The position numbers and the translations under genes are program-made. A stretch of DNA of 64,000 nucleotides from Allium sativum (Eukaryota > Streptophyta > Magnoliopsida > Asparagales > Amaryllidaceae): contig CM060920.1 of the NCBI GenBank assembly GCA_030737875.1, positions 476,438,861-476,502,860 on the forward strand. The letters run 5' to 3'. The notes under the pieces were generated by a model. It saw nothing but the letters and a program-made list of their open reading frames with translations. It had not been told where the DNA came from and ran no database searches. Shown here piece after piece: positions 46,201 to 58,306 of the stretch. The first letter of the stretch is position 1; the number at the start of each line of letters is the position of its first letter.

Positions 46201-47630
46201 CAACCTATCGATTGACATACAACTAAACAGTTGGGATTAGTGTACGTCAAATATCATCCCAACACCCGTGTGGGGTTTCAATCGACAAATAATAAATTTT
46301 ATTTGTGCAGTTGGGTGATGTGCAAAATTTATCGTCCCAATTCATATCAGTAAAATGGGTGTTCATAAACAAATCGTCTGATTTGTAAATGAATATTTAT
46401 TTTATTCACATCAACGTTAAAAATTATATTTTTAACGATAAAATATTTTATTTGGTTCATTTACACAATAAAAATGATATTTTTATTGTTCTAATATATT
46501 TTAGAAAATTTCGGCGGCATAACAGCGCGATACTAGAAACGGGATAAGGCCTAGCCTTATCCCCAGTCTAATAATGTCCTGCGCCATACACATACCAATC
46601 AAATCAATTCCATTTTATTTCCCAAACCAAATTCAACCAAACAATCCAATCAACCAAACTAAACAATCACACAAGTCGTCCATGGTCTGTGGACGACGGG
46701 GAAACAGTTCATATATGCAGTTATAAAATAAATAAATATATAGAAAAATTATAGTGAGGAGTTCTCACCTTAGGTTTCCACTCCGCATGTTTTATTTTAG
46801 AATTTCTGAACGGTTTTATTTCCAGTGCATAGCGTTCTTCTTCGTGATTTCCACGTAATCTGTTTCACGCAGGTTATGTTAAGAACAATATTTTTAACAA
46901 CGCTGTATATATTTTAAAAGTCGTATTCTTATCATATCCTTATATATATAAAAATCACATTTTTATATTGCCTCTTCATATATAAAAATCGTATTTTTAC
47001 AACACTACTTTATATAAAAATTATATTTTTATACCGCTATATATATATATATATTTATATATATAAAAAAGATCACATTTTTGATATCGCTACATATATG
47101 GAAATCATATTTTTAATTAACCATTCGAACAATGAAAATCGTATTTTTACTTTGCTACATATATGATAAAAATCACATTTTTATATCGCCACTTCATATA
47201 TAAAAATCGTATTTTTATATCGTTATACATATAATAAAAATCGCATTTTTATTATATCGCTACATATATAAAGATCAAAATTTTACTTCGCCAAAAAATC
47301 ATATTCTTCTCCAATCAAAATCAAATCCTTTTCTTCTAACAATAACCTAATATATTTCTTCTAACAAAAATGTAATCCTTTACTTGATAAAAATCTATTC
47401 TTTTATTTGATAAAATCTATTCTTTTATTTGATAAAAATCTATTCTTAGATCTATAGTCTGTTACTCATATATAAAATCATATCTATTTATGCTATAAAT
47501 AAAAATCCTATTCCTATTTTACCCTTATATATACTGATTTTAATTTATGCACACAAAATCTTATTTTTAAATCCATAAATTCAATTACATAGATAACAAA
47601 TAAGAACAAATATATAAAAACTCACAAGAG
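43283..47630 (-). repeat. Main body of the G LTR, right of the CACTA element
   Basis: Matched along its length by 50676-55010. It contains a tandem duplication of about 180 bp (44414-44593 and 44594-44773; word GCAAGTGAACAATTCC), AT-rich DNA, and an array of short inverted repeats at 46940-47290. No reading frame is conserved between the two LTR copies. Confidence 0.85.
46940..47290. repeat. Array of TAAAAAT-NNN-ATTTTTA hairpins in the G LTR
   Basis: About nine copies of a 17-bp inverted repeat, TAAAAAT-NNN-ATTTTTA (loop CGT, CAC, CGC or TAT), spaced 30-45 bp apart by variable linkers. The same array is in the partner LTR at about 54340-54670. Confidence 0.75.
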
Positions 47631-47900
47631 GTTAGAGGGGGTGGAGATGGAGCGTCGGAGTTGCAGGCGGCGGGGGTTCTCCCCTGGTGGTCGGCGGTGG
47701 TCTAACTCGAGGTGGGAGGCAGCGCTGGGCTTCGCGAGGAGGGAGGATGGTCAAAGTGGAGGAGGAAGGAGCGGATGATCATCGATGATGGGAGGGCGTC
47801 GGTGGCACGACAATCGCCTGGGGGAGGGGCGCGACAGGATCGGGAAGAGGGGGCTGAGCGGGTTTCTATTTTGACCGTGGGTTGAGTAATGTAGGGTTTG
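47630..47900 (-). promoter_or_regulatory. GC-rich island of the G LTR, downstream of TATA-like words
   Basis: A block of about 250 bp with high G+C in an LTR that is otherwise strongly AT-rich; partner at 55020-55280. On the sense (minus) strand it follows TATA-like words (about 47910-47925 and 55340-55360). It includes a short Pro/Ser/Arg-rich frame (47702-47905) that differs in frame between LTR copies, so it is probably not a gene. It may be the transcription start and leader region. Confidence 0.45.
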
Positions 47901-47972
47901 ACCAAAAGGAGATGTGTATAAATATAATATTATATTATTTTAATGTTTAATTTTTTTTATTTATTTATTTTT

Positions 47973-48074
47973 GTCCCTTCGGGGACATCCGATAAAATTG
48001 GAATGATACAGAGAAGATTAGCATGGCCCCTGCGCAAGGATGACACGCTCAAATCGAGAAATGGTCCAAATTTT
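47973..48074 (+). pseudogene. U6 snRNA retrocopy
   Basis: A full-length match to plant U6 snRNA, from GTCCCTTCGGGGACATCCGA to GAAATGGTCCAAATTTT, about 102 nt. It differs from the canonical plant sequence as I know it at two places (GGAATGATAC for GGAACGATAC; CACGCTCAAA for CACGCACAAA). The ACAGAGA box and the 5' stem are intact. Plant U6 promoters need an upstream sequence element (RTCCCACATCG) and a TATA box near -30; the upstream element is absent, so it is probably not expressed. The partner LTR lacks it (55375-55395). TTTTTTTTATTTA occurs on both sides (47951-47963 and 48071-48083). Confidence 0.92.
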
Positions 48075-48950
48075 TTTTATTTAAAACTCAACATCGTAAC
48101 GAACTCCAAACGAATCCCAACGACTATCGCCCCTAGCGTAATACCCCCATTCGGAACACAATGGGATATGTCGCGTAAGCCAATTCGATCGTTTCGATTG
48201 GTTCTCATTCAAATCAACATTTGAATCATTATATTGAATTTTAAACTTACATTTCAATTTACCGGGGTCACATACGGACCCTAAAAATTCCAAAAAAATT
48301 ATTTCTAGCTTTGTATTGACGATACGGTCCTAACAAAACTAATTTCATCAAATTTGGAGACCGTTTGAAAGATGGCCATTTTCTGGTCGATCCAAATTGA
48401 CTGAAACCGTCAAAACACGTTTTCTTTCGCCACGCTCACATATTAATTTCAAAAATTCCGAATTTTGGAATCTACCAATAATTTGACATCCTCGATCCAA
48501 CAAAAGTGGTTTCATCGAAAACGGAGTTCGTTTGCAAAATGGGTATTTTGAAGGGCCAACATTCCATAGCGACAATTTTGAATTTTCAACTGGGCATAAC
48601 TTTTTATTCCCGCTATGAAATTTTGATTTTTCAAGTTCGTTGGAAAGATATTCTCAAATAGATTCTAATATTTTTGGTTTTGCTAAAATCCGGTTTATTT
48701 GGAATCCTGTACATTCATTTGAAATTTGAAATCGAATTTTCAAATTACCGCGCCATTTCCAGTTACTTTTATAATTTAAAATAAATATTTATATTCTAAC
48801 GTCGCTTCAAATAAATATATATATTCTAATTCTATTCAAAATAAATTTCTCGTTGTTATTATTTAAAATAAATCATTTTAAATATTCAAAATTAATTAAA
48901 ATTGCCAAAATAAAATTTTTAAATTGGTTTGGATTTTCTGGGTTGTTACA

Positions 48951-50009
48951 ATCTCCCCCACTTAAAATATTTTCGTCCTCGAAAAGGAACGGAGCTGAAA
49001 GTTGTTTAACTAATCAACTCAACTTTCATTATTTTCATTATGGCTTAAGTTCTTCAACTTTTCAATTTCTAAGAATTTTCCAGTTCTTCAAAAATTTGGC
49101 TAACACCCTAAATTTTCGAAAATTTTCGCCATAACCTCCTTTGTACGGGAGCATCGGGAAAATCCCCAAACCGCTACATAGGCCTCTCCAATCAAAAAGA
49201 AAAAGAAATAGCAAAGCGGCTAGCAAATCGGCTCATAAAATCATCTAAAACCCCAAGAAATACAATAAACATGTACCTACTTGTCGGGCAAACAATTTTG
49301 TTCCTCTTCTCTAGCCTCCTTGCTGTGACCTGTTCAATGTATATACATGTATATGCATGCAATTCCAAACAATTTTCAATTCAATTCAATGTTTGATACA
49401 ATTTGGTTATATGTACCGTTCATCCACATAATGGTTTTATTATATAACAAATAAGCATACAACACAACCATCAATCAATTAGTGAATTAACGTTTCAAAT
49501 TCATAACTTTGATACATATACAGAAAATCATGTTTTTGATGCCAATTTACAACAATAACCCTATCTAGTTTTGGTTCTCACACCAGTCAATTGGAAATAT
49601 ATGGATATCCCACTTTTCGAAACTCGAACACAAATTCTGATGATGTCCGGACGATCATCAGAACCATCCCCGGGCGACTAGAGTGTGATTCTATATCTAT
49701 CTAGTATATTAAAACTTCGAATACACATGGATTAGACGTATACGCAAAATCTTTATATACTTGATTGTCCAAATCAATATAAAATAAATATTCAAATACG
49801 TAAAATAAGGTGTAAATTTTCAAAACAAAATTCATTATTATTTTTATTTTATAAATAACACTCTTCGGACTCATTCTAGGATGCTACTGATCCCATCTCT
49901 AACGAGTCATTCCCATTGGATATTACTAATCCAATCTCTGATGAATTCTTTCGTTCAGTTCTAATATGTCTTGTTCTCGAGCTCTGTAAACCAAATCTCT
50001 GATACCACC
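48951..50009 (-). other. Interior of element G
   Basis: The complete interior, 1,059 bp: purine tract (48951-48968 on the sense strand), about 1 kb without any gag, pol or other recognised frame, and the tRNA-iMet primer site (about 49996-50007). Proteins for its movement must come from another element. Confidence 0.85.
49996..50007 (-). promoter_or_regulatory. tRNA-iMet primer-binding site of element G
   Basis: The complement reads TGGTATCAGAGA, two bases from the LTR border at 50010. Confidence 0.85.
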
Positions 50010-53000
50010 TGAAATGACCCGAACTTCCCCTTGAAGGAAAGCCCGGATTGAGTTGAGAACAACACACATCAGAACATAAACAGAAGAACATAACGGGTTT
50101 CCTCCCAAGAATACCAATGCATAAAAAACTACAGCGCAATGCTAAATAAAGAACAATGAAGTTATTATAAGACTCAGGTCCCATCACACAATGCAACGCA
50201 AGCCAAAGAATAGAGTTTTTACCTTATAATAGCCAGAAATGCTTGGTACGTGAAATTTCATATTTTACTATTACTATAAGTGTATAGTGTCAAAACAATT
50301 TCAAATATAAATGTATCAATCATAGACGACATGAGTGACCCATCCCACTATGTCGCCATACTAGGTTCTACAATCAAAACCGCAAAATGTCGTATTGGAA
50401 GTTGGATTTCCATCTGTGAATTAAGGAAAGGGATTGTCCTTACCGCTTCGAGACGCTCTAGCCTACCCCTTAGGACCTAGACTCAGGTGGGTCCTTGGAT
50501 CGTCAGGGCGGATCCACACAGAGTGGATTAAAATGCCTGAACAATGCGTTTCCCCGCCCTATGGGGCGTAAACTTGTCATATCTCGACCAAACTATCGGT
50601 CCGGAATGACCGATATAACCGAGGCGCCTCGCAATCCATCATCCACATAAGTAAAACGTTAGGGTTTGCAAAACGCTGATGCCACTCCTAGCTAGAAGGA
50701 AACGCATGTCCTCCCTGATGTCCTCTCCCGTTTCTGGTTCACACCGGGGTGTGAGGCTCGCGAATTAACGCTACACAAAGCTACGCTATATTAAAGCCGT
50801 GCTTTGATCATCAACCACAAGACCCTGCTTTTCAACAGAAGCCTTGATCATTTGCATCTCAGCATGCCACATAGGCAATTCATGCTATGCAACCGATGTC
50901 TATCAATCACACAGAATGAAATCCGATGTCAGACACACTTCCATTCACAAGTTCGTTCTGGGTCTGAATGAAACCGGAGGCACCTTATTCCTCCCCAATA
51001 TGTCCAATACAGGGGAGAGGTCCTCGCATATCCGGCCGATCTCCAAGTACTTCTGGAAGATCACCATTTATTACCTTTTCTTGGGTGTACAGCCCAATCA
51101 AGACATCAGTAATCATCAAAACGATGTGAAGACCTCCGGTCTTCGACCACCGTCTTCACCCTCGACATATCGTCGAATCAGTTATTTGGAATGGGATAAA
51201 CCCGGTCTTTACGAATAACTCGTGTACATAATAAACAAGTGCTATAAAAACACAACATACGCCTTAGTCCAATCTAGAACATTTCTTTATTCAAATATTC
51301 TTATACTTTGGGAAAGGTTCCCATTAATTTTATCAAAGATAAATTCTTTAAATTTATTCTTTAATCTTCCTTTGAATATCAATTCAAACCAAATTATGGT
51401 TTATCCAAACTAGTCAGGATTAGCGCACCTTACCGAAGTAATCATTTGTTTAATTTCCTAATCCCAACCTATTCATCCCAGGAAGCAAAACTGGTAATGC
51501 TTCATATCTAACACCATGATGTTATCGGTAAATTCAATTACCATTTCACGTTCAAATCTAATTAAAGATTTAATTATCGCCTGGAGCAAAACTGGTGATA
51601 CTCCATTCTCGATCATTTCAATCTAATTAAAGATTCATTAAAACTCCACTTGGTTTTAATCTTCCCGAAAATCAATATGATGATTGTTTAACTTGGGAAA
51701 TCATATCCTGTCTTTAACTAGGTTAAAGAACCTATGTCCTTTAAAACACCGTTCATGATAAACCCAAAATCACATTCCATTCCATCAGCCTTTAACCGTA
51801 AATTAGCAAGTAAACAATTCCCTGTGTATTAACCCCAAAGGCCGAAACCAACATCAGATCAATACCCAGGAAACCATTCAACTTAACCAATCTCCTATTA
51901 GGTTCTGATTTTCTTAACTCCATTGGGTCTAAGAACAGTATTATTAAAGATACCATTCACGATAACCCAAAATCTCATTCCATTCCATCAGCCTCTAACC
52001 GTAAATTAGCAAGTGAACAATTCTCTAAGTATTAACCCCGAAGGCCGAAACCAACATCAGATCAATACCAAGAAACCATTCAACTTAACTAATCTCCAGT
52101 TAGTTTCTGATTTTCTTAACTCCATTGGGTCTAAGAACAGTATTATTAAAGATACCATTCACGACAACCCAAAATCTCATTCCATTGTTAATCGGGTTAA
52201 AGAACAAGTGTTATTTAAAACACCGTTCACGATAAACCCAAAAACCAATTTCAATTCAATTCCAATTAAATATTAATTAATTGGTATACTTCATTAAATC
52301 TAAATAAAAAGATTTAATCTTTTCTCAACTGGGTTCAAGAACAGTGTTAATGAAGACACCATTCATGACAAACCCAAAATCACATTTGATATTAAATACA
52401 AGGCTCTGAATAGAAAATATATCGGCTTATATTCAATATCAGATTCTGGAATCAACAAATACCGTATTGGAATAACGATATAAATATCTTCCAAATTCCT
52501 CCACAATATCCGTATAATCACAGAATCCAATATCGAAATATTCCGAAGAAAATTTCGATTCAAATCCATTCCAATTCATATATTGGAAATTCTGGTTATT
52601 TTTAAAACCATTTCAAATCCAATTTAATTATTTAAAAATATTGTATTTCATAATTCTAGTTCATAACTAGTTCATTTCGATAAAAATATATTTTTATCCT
52701 TTCAAATATGGAATTTTTCATCCCAATTCTTTCCAAATCATTTCTTATGATTTTACACTAATTATTGATATTTTTAATAATTTTATCAATGCCAGTACAT
52801 TCGATTTCCATAAACGGCCATCGAACTACACTTACAACGACCTTTTCCGAATTTGATTTGGATATAATTCCAAATCAAACCGTTAGATTTCTAATTTCTT
52901 GTATTCTTTAGAAAGCTCTTTTCGATACGATCCCAACGGTTCCGGTTTTAGGAGAATCCGACGGTCGGATCTCCTGTAATGTCCATTCAAAGTCAATGGT

Positions 53001-56000
53001 CGAAATTCGCGAACTACCGCAGCGCGGCGCTTTCAATTCAGGCCATTATATTATATATATAATATATATTTCGTCGATTTCCAATTAAAACGTATTTTAT
53101 AAATCGTTCTAAACTCGTTTTCAAAACAGTTTCAACTTCATATTCAATTTTAAATCAAAATTGGATATTCCATATCATTAATATATAAATGGTAATATTT
53201 TCAAAATATTATATTTTGAAATCAATTCCTTTTCGATATTCATTATAAAAATGAATAAAATCGATATAAATATCGTTCATGTCAAAATGGCGTTATCTAA
53301 TCAACACGGTTATATATATTTAAATATATTCGTGTCCATCCCAAATCGAACATCAAAATCACATTTTGATCTATTAATGAATATTATTTTGAAATATTCA
53401 TTATTTTAAAATATTCGTTATTTTAAAATATTCATTCTTTCTGAACTGGAATCAGACACAGTCAATTACCATATAATTTGATTTATATGGATTTCAAACA
53501 ACACATGTATACAACAACAATCGAACACAGTCAACGATCATCCAGAGTGCATTCTACACTGCATAAGCATCAAATATAAATATTTAACGCTTACAACAGT
53601 CTGTCAACCTATCGATTGACATACAACTAAACAGTTCGGATTAGTGTACGTCAAATATCATCCCAACACCCGTGTGGGGTTTCAATCAACAAATAATGAA
53701 TTTTATTTGTGCAGTAGGGCGATGTGTAAAATTTATTGTCCCAATTCATATCAGTAAAATGAGTGTTCATAAACAAATCGTCTGATTTGTAAATGAATAT
53801 TTATTTTATTCACATCAACGTTAAAAATTATATTTTTAACAATAAAATATTTTATTCGGTTCATTTACACAATAAAAATAATATTTTTATTGTTCTAACA
53901 TATTTTAGAAAATTTCGGTGGCATAACGGCGCGATACTAGAAATGGGATAAGGCCTAGCCTTATCCCTAGTCTAATAATGGCCTGTGCCATACACATACC
54001 AATCAAATCAATTCCATTTCATTTCCCAAACCAAATTCAACCAAACAATCCAATCAACAAAACTAAACAATCTCATAAGTCGTCCATGGTCTGTGGACGA
54101 CGGGGAAACAGTTCATATATGCAGTTATAAAATAAATACCTGTATAAAAAAATTATAATGAGGAGTTCTCACCTTAGGTTTCCACTCCATCGGTTTTATT
54201 TCAGAATTTCTGAACGGTTTTATTTCTAGTGCATAGCTTTCTTCTTCGTGATTTCCACGTAATCTGTTTCACGTAGGTTATGCTAAAAACTATATTTTTA
54301 ACAACGCTGTACATATTTTAAAAGTCATATTCTTATCATATACTTATATATATAAAAATCACATTTTTATATCACCTCTTCATATATAAAAATCGTATTT
54401 TTACAACACTACTTTTTATGTAAAAATTATATTTTTATATCGCTATATATATAAAAGATCACATTTTTTATATCGCTTCATATATGGAAATCATATTTTT
54501 ATTTAACCATTCAAACAATGGAAATCGTATTTTTACTTTGCTACATATATGATAAAAATCACAATTTTATATCGCCACTTCATATATAAAAATCGTATTT
54601 TTATATCGTTATACATATAATAAAAATCGCATTTTTATTATATCGCTACATATATAAAGATCAAAATTTTACTTTTCTTCTCTAATCAAAATCAAATCAT
54701 TTTCTTCTAACAAAAACCTAATCTTTTTTCTTCTAACAAAAATGTAATCCTTTACTTGATAAAATCTATTCTTTTATTTGATAAAATCTATTCTTTTATT
54801 TGACAAAATCTATTCTTTTATTTGATAAAAATCTATTCTTAAATCTATAGTTTGTTATTCATATATAAAATCATATCTATTTATGCTATAAATAAAAATC
54901 CTATTCCTATTTTACCCTAATATATATATACACTGATTTTAATTTATGCACACAAAAACTGATTTTTAAATCCATAAAGTCAATTACATAGAAAACAAAT
55001 AAGAATAAATATATAAAAACTCACAAGATGTTAAGGGGGGTGGAGATGGCGCGTCGGAGTTGCAGGCGGCGGGGGTTCTCTCCTGGTGGTCGGCAATGGT
55101 ATAACTCGAGGTGGGCGGCGTCTAAAACGAGGTGGGCGGCGGCGTTGGGCTTCGCGAGGAGGGAGGATGGTTGAAGTGGAGGAGGAAGGAGTGGATGATC
55201 ATCAATGATGGGAGGGCGTCGGTGGCGCGACAATCGCCTGGGGAGGGGCGCGACAGGATCGGGAAGAGGGGGTTGAGCGGGTTTCTATTTTGACCGTGGG
55301 TTGAGTAACGTAGAGTTTGACCAAAAGGAGATGTGTGTGTGTATATATATATATAATATTATATTATTTTAATGTTTAATTTTTTTATTTAAAACTCAAC
55401 ATCGTAACGAACTCCAAACGAATCCCAACGACTGTCGCTCCTAGTGTAATACCCCCATTCTGAACACAATGGGATATGTCGCGTAGGCCAATTTGATCGT
55501 TTCGATCGGTTCTCATTTAAATCAACATTTGAATCATTATATTGAATTTTAAACTTACATTTCTATTTACTGGGGTCACATACGGACCCCAAAAATTCCA
55601 GAAAAATTATTTCTAGCTTCGTATTGACGATACGGTCCTAACAAAACTAATTTCGTCAAATTTGGAGACCGTTTGAAAGATGGCCATTTTCTGATCGATC
55701 CAAATTGACTGAAACTATCAAAACACGTTTTCTTTCGCCACGCTAACATATTAATTTCAAAAATTATGAATTTTGGAATCTAGTAATAATTTGACATCCC
55801 GGATCCAACAAAAGTGGTTTCGTCGAAAACGGAGGTCGTTTGCAAAATGGCTATTTTTAAGGGCCAAAATTCCATAGCGACTATTCTGAATTTTCAACTG
55901 GGCATAACTTTTTATTCCCGCTATGAAATTTTGATTTTTCGGGTTCGTTGGAAATATATTCTCAAATAGATTCTAATATTTTTGGTTTCGCTAAAATCCG

Positions 56001-56254
56001 GTTTATTTTGAATCTTGTACATTCATTTGAAATTTGAAATCGAAATTTCAAACTACCACGCCATTTCCAATTCCTTTTATAATTTAAAATAAATATTTAT
56101 ATTCTAACGTCGCTTCAAATAAATATATACATTCTAATTCTATTCAAAATAAATTTCTCGTCGTTATTATTTAAAATAAATCATTTTATTCAAAATTCAT
56201 TAAAATAGCCAAAATAAAAAATTTAAATTGGTTCGGATTTTCCGGGTTGTTACA
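50010..56254 (-). repeat. 5' LTR of element G
   Basis: TGAAATGACCCG to GGGTTGTTACA, 6,245 bp. It lacks the 375 bp that correspond to 33588-33962, the CACTA element and the U6 copy. The tandem duplication (about 51806-52200), the hairpin array (54340-54670) and the GC-rich island (55020-55280) are present. Confidence 0.92.
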
Positions 56255-56635
56255 CCGTACTTTTGCATTTTAAGATATTGCCCAAAATTTAACAATCTAG
56301 AACGATTTATGTGCCTTTTACGCTACTCCAATTTTGATTTTCATCTCCTTTGTAAAAGCCACGACTATGATTTGCATAGAACATTTTGACGAGTTTCAAG
56401 TAACATACTTCATCGTTATCCCGAGAGTTGATCAAGCTCAATACTTCATTATGATTGAAAGAGAAGGGAGAACATAAGATGGAAAGTCTCCAAAGATGGT
56501 GAAGGCTCCCGTATTGATTTTGCATTTGCTACATAGTCAACATAGGTTTTGATTGATTCTTTATCATTGTGGAGATATCCTTTAATGGTTTTGGATAATC
56601 TCATCGTTTGAGGAGTCTAGAGGAATCCATTAGAT
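56255..56635 (-). pseudogene. Accessory ORF of Copia element 2, N-terminal part
   Basis: Starts at an ATG at about 56633 (MDSSRLLKR, then a stop and frame change). The later frame reads LWRLSILCSPFSFNHNEVLSLI, then VCYLKLVKMFYANHSRGFYK and GDENQNWSSVKG. It ends at insertion G and continues at 33505. Together the two parts would be roughly 350 codons. It resembles the plant retrotransposon-linked "putative plant transposon protein" group; no enzyme motif is visible. Stops and frameshifts make it non-functional. Confidence 0.5.
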
Positions 56636-56707
56636 ATTTGTTTTTGAAGAGAATATCTATGAAGAGAGTAGTTTGAATTTTGAATGAGAGGTAGAGAGAA
56701 TAAGATT

Positions 56708-56881
56708 GAATATATATATATAAGTAGAGATTGAATGGGCACAACTTTTCTAAAATCAGTGACACCTTTTCAGACCTTAGGAGTTGGAGGGAAGTTTGAA
56801 AGTTTAAACATTTGAAATTCAAAATTTGAATTTCATTTTCTGGTCTTTATGTCGAAATGTCCTTCTATGTTTGTCGACTTA
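56708..56881 (-). promoter_or_regulatory. Internal promoter copy in Copia element 2 (before the large accessory ORF)
   Basis: A diverged palindrome pair (56846-56881; TATGTCGAAAT and TTTGTCGACTTA) is followed on the minus strand by CTTATATATATATATTC (56710-56724) and then, 75 bp later, by the ATG at about 56633. The distance from pair to TATA is about 125 bp. Confidence 0.5.
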
Positions 56882-57189
56882 CATGCAGAATTTCAATGGC
56901 ATATGGTTTTTGACTTTTGGTTTTATATTATCGATTTATATTTCAGGTTTAACTAGTTCCTTAAATAATATTAATCCTAACAAACATCTAAAACTTATTT
57001 TATTATTATATTTATTACTTATTATTTTATTATAATTATTTTGATTTTCAAAATTCAAAGTTCAAATTTGAATTTAAATTTCAAGTTTGAATTTTAAAGT
57101 TTAAATTTCAAATTCAAAACAAAGAAAACAATCAAAGCAAACAAAATATCCATTCAACAAAAGAATTTAAAAATTAATTAAGGCATACC
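56882..57189 (-). other. AT-rich spacer between gag and the accessory ORF
   Basis: About 300 bp of AT-rich DNA with alternating AAATTC/GAATTT words (57045-57110). No pol sequence is found, which shows that pol is missing between gag and the accessory ORF. Confidence 0.55.
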
Positions 57190-58248
57190 CGGTTTTTAAA
57201 CCCATTTCTTCGTTATATTCTGAATTCTGAATTATTGTGAAACACATATTTGAATTCCCGGTTTCTGGCTCTTCATCGCTTGATGATGAATCTTAATCAT
57301 TTAAAGTTGCTGTGTTTCCCCTCTTTCTTTTCTTTGATGAATTACTATTGTCCGTCTGTTGAATTGATTTATCTAAATATGGGCACATTCTCTTTATATG
57401 GCCTGGTTTATTGCAGTTATAATATTTATCATCATTTCTTCTCGAACTCCATTGATTATTTCTTTAAAAGTTATTTCTCCTTTGTATCTCATAAATTTTC
57501 TGAAATTTCTTGTCATTAAGGCTGTTTCTTCATCGTCTTCGCTGCTTGAATTAGAACCATTTATTGTTGCTTTAAATGCTATGGATTTCTTTTCAATTGG
57601 CTTATTTTCCTTTCTTTTCTGTTATTGGACTTCAAAAGACATCAATTTCCCGATTAACTCCTCAATCCTCATTTCACTAACATTATGAGCTTCTTTAATT
57701 GCCAATGTTTTCTGAACCCATTCTTAAGTCAATGAACTAAGTATTTTTTCGACTTAGTCTTCTTCTGAATATTTTTCCCAGTGCTATTAATGAATGCACT
57801 ATCTCTTGAAATCTGCAATACATATCGGAGATAAATTCATTCTCTTTCATTTTGAATTACTCAAACTGAATAATTAACATTGATATCTTAGTTTGTTTAA
57901 CTTTATTGGTTCCTTCATGAGTAACTTGTAAAGTCCTTCACATTTCATGAGCAGATTTACAAACCGACTCTCTATTAAATTCATTTTTTTCTAATGAACA
58001 AAATACATGTTCATGGCTTTAGAATTGCTTTGTCCAACACCCCTTTGTTCATTAGTCCATTATGCAAAATTAGTAGTGGGTTCAACATACTCAGTTTGTG
58101 TACTATTCCGTGTGTCTAATCCTACAGATTGTAGATATATTTTCGTTCTACATGCCTAATATTAATAATTACTACCATTAAACAGTGGTGGTCTAATAGT
58201 GGACTGACTCTTTATAAAAGAACTATTATTACCAGCTTTGGTTTCCAT
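57190..58248 (-). pseudogene. Copia gag of element 2
   Basis: Starts at ATG 58248 (METKAGNNSSFIKSQSTIRP) with the Copia gag opening RPPLFNG. The UBN2-type middle is recognisable in shifting frames. A zinc knuckle at about 57385-57425 reads YYNCNKPGHIKRMCP; the first Cys of CCHC is Tyr. Frameshifts and stops are frequent. Gag would form the particle and bind the RNA. In this element gag is the only retroviral-type gene left. Confidence 0.8.
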
Positions 58249-58293
58249 TTAATATTTTCAAAAATCAGATTATGAACTTTTTGAAAACCTATG

Positions 58294-58305
58294 CCCTGAT
58301 ACCAA
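58294..58305 (-). promoter_or_regulatory. tRNA-iMet primer-binding site of Copia element 2
   Basis: The complement reads TGGTATCAGGGC, one change (A to G) from the standard site. Confidence 0.85.
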
Positions 58306-58306
58306 T

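Larger units (their letters stand above)
33506..48950 (-). repeat. 3' LTR of element G, enlarged by CACTA and U6 insertions
   Basis: TGAAACGACCCG to GGGTTGTTACA. It contains the CACTA element (34550-43282 plus a 3-bp duplication) and a U6 copy (47973-48074), both absent from the partner LTR. It also keeps 33588-33962, a 375-bp block missing from the partner. Aligned parts are highly similar. Confidence 0.92.
33506..56254 (-). mobile_element. Element G: giant-LTR non-autonomous retrotransposon, minus strand
   Basis: Flanked by CCGTA at 33501-33505 and 56255-56259. LTRs are 33506-48950 (6.7 kb after removal of the CACTA insertion) and 50010-56254 (6.2 kb). The interior is only 48951-50009. A tRNA-iMet primer site (complement of TGGTATCAGAG, about 49996-50007) next to the right LTR and a purine tract next to the left LTR (complement of ATCTCCCCCACTTAAAA) give minus orientation. 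The LTR start TGTAACAACCCGG and the cgaggacgaaaat word before the purine tract are Gypsy/chromovirus traits. No gag or pol is present. It interrupts the accessory ORF of Copia element 2. Confidence 0.92.

Noticed and set aside
47973..48074. Functional U6 gene
   Set aside because: No upstream sequence element, two changes in the RNA, flanking duplication, and it is absent from the partner LTR. A retrocopy is more likely.
47943..48224. 93-codon frame over the U6 copy
   Set aside because: It is only the translation of U6 snRNA sequence and neighbouring LTR.
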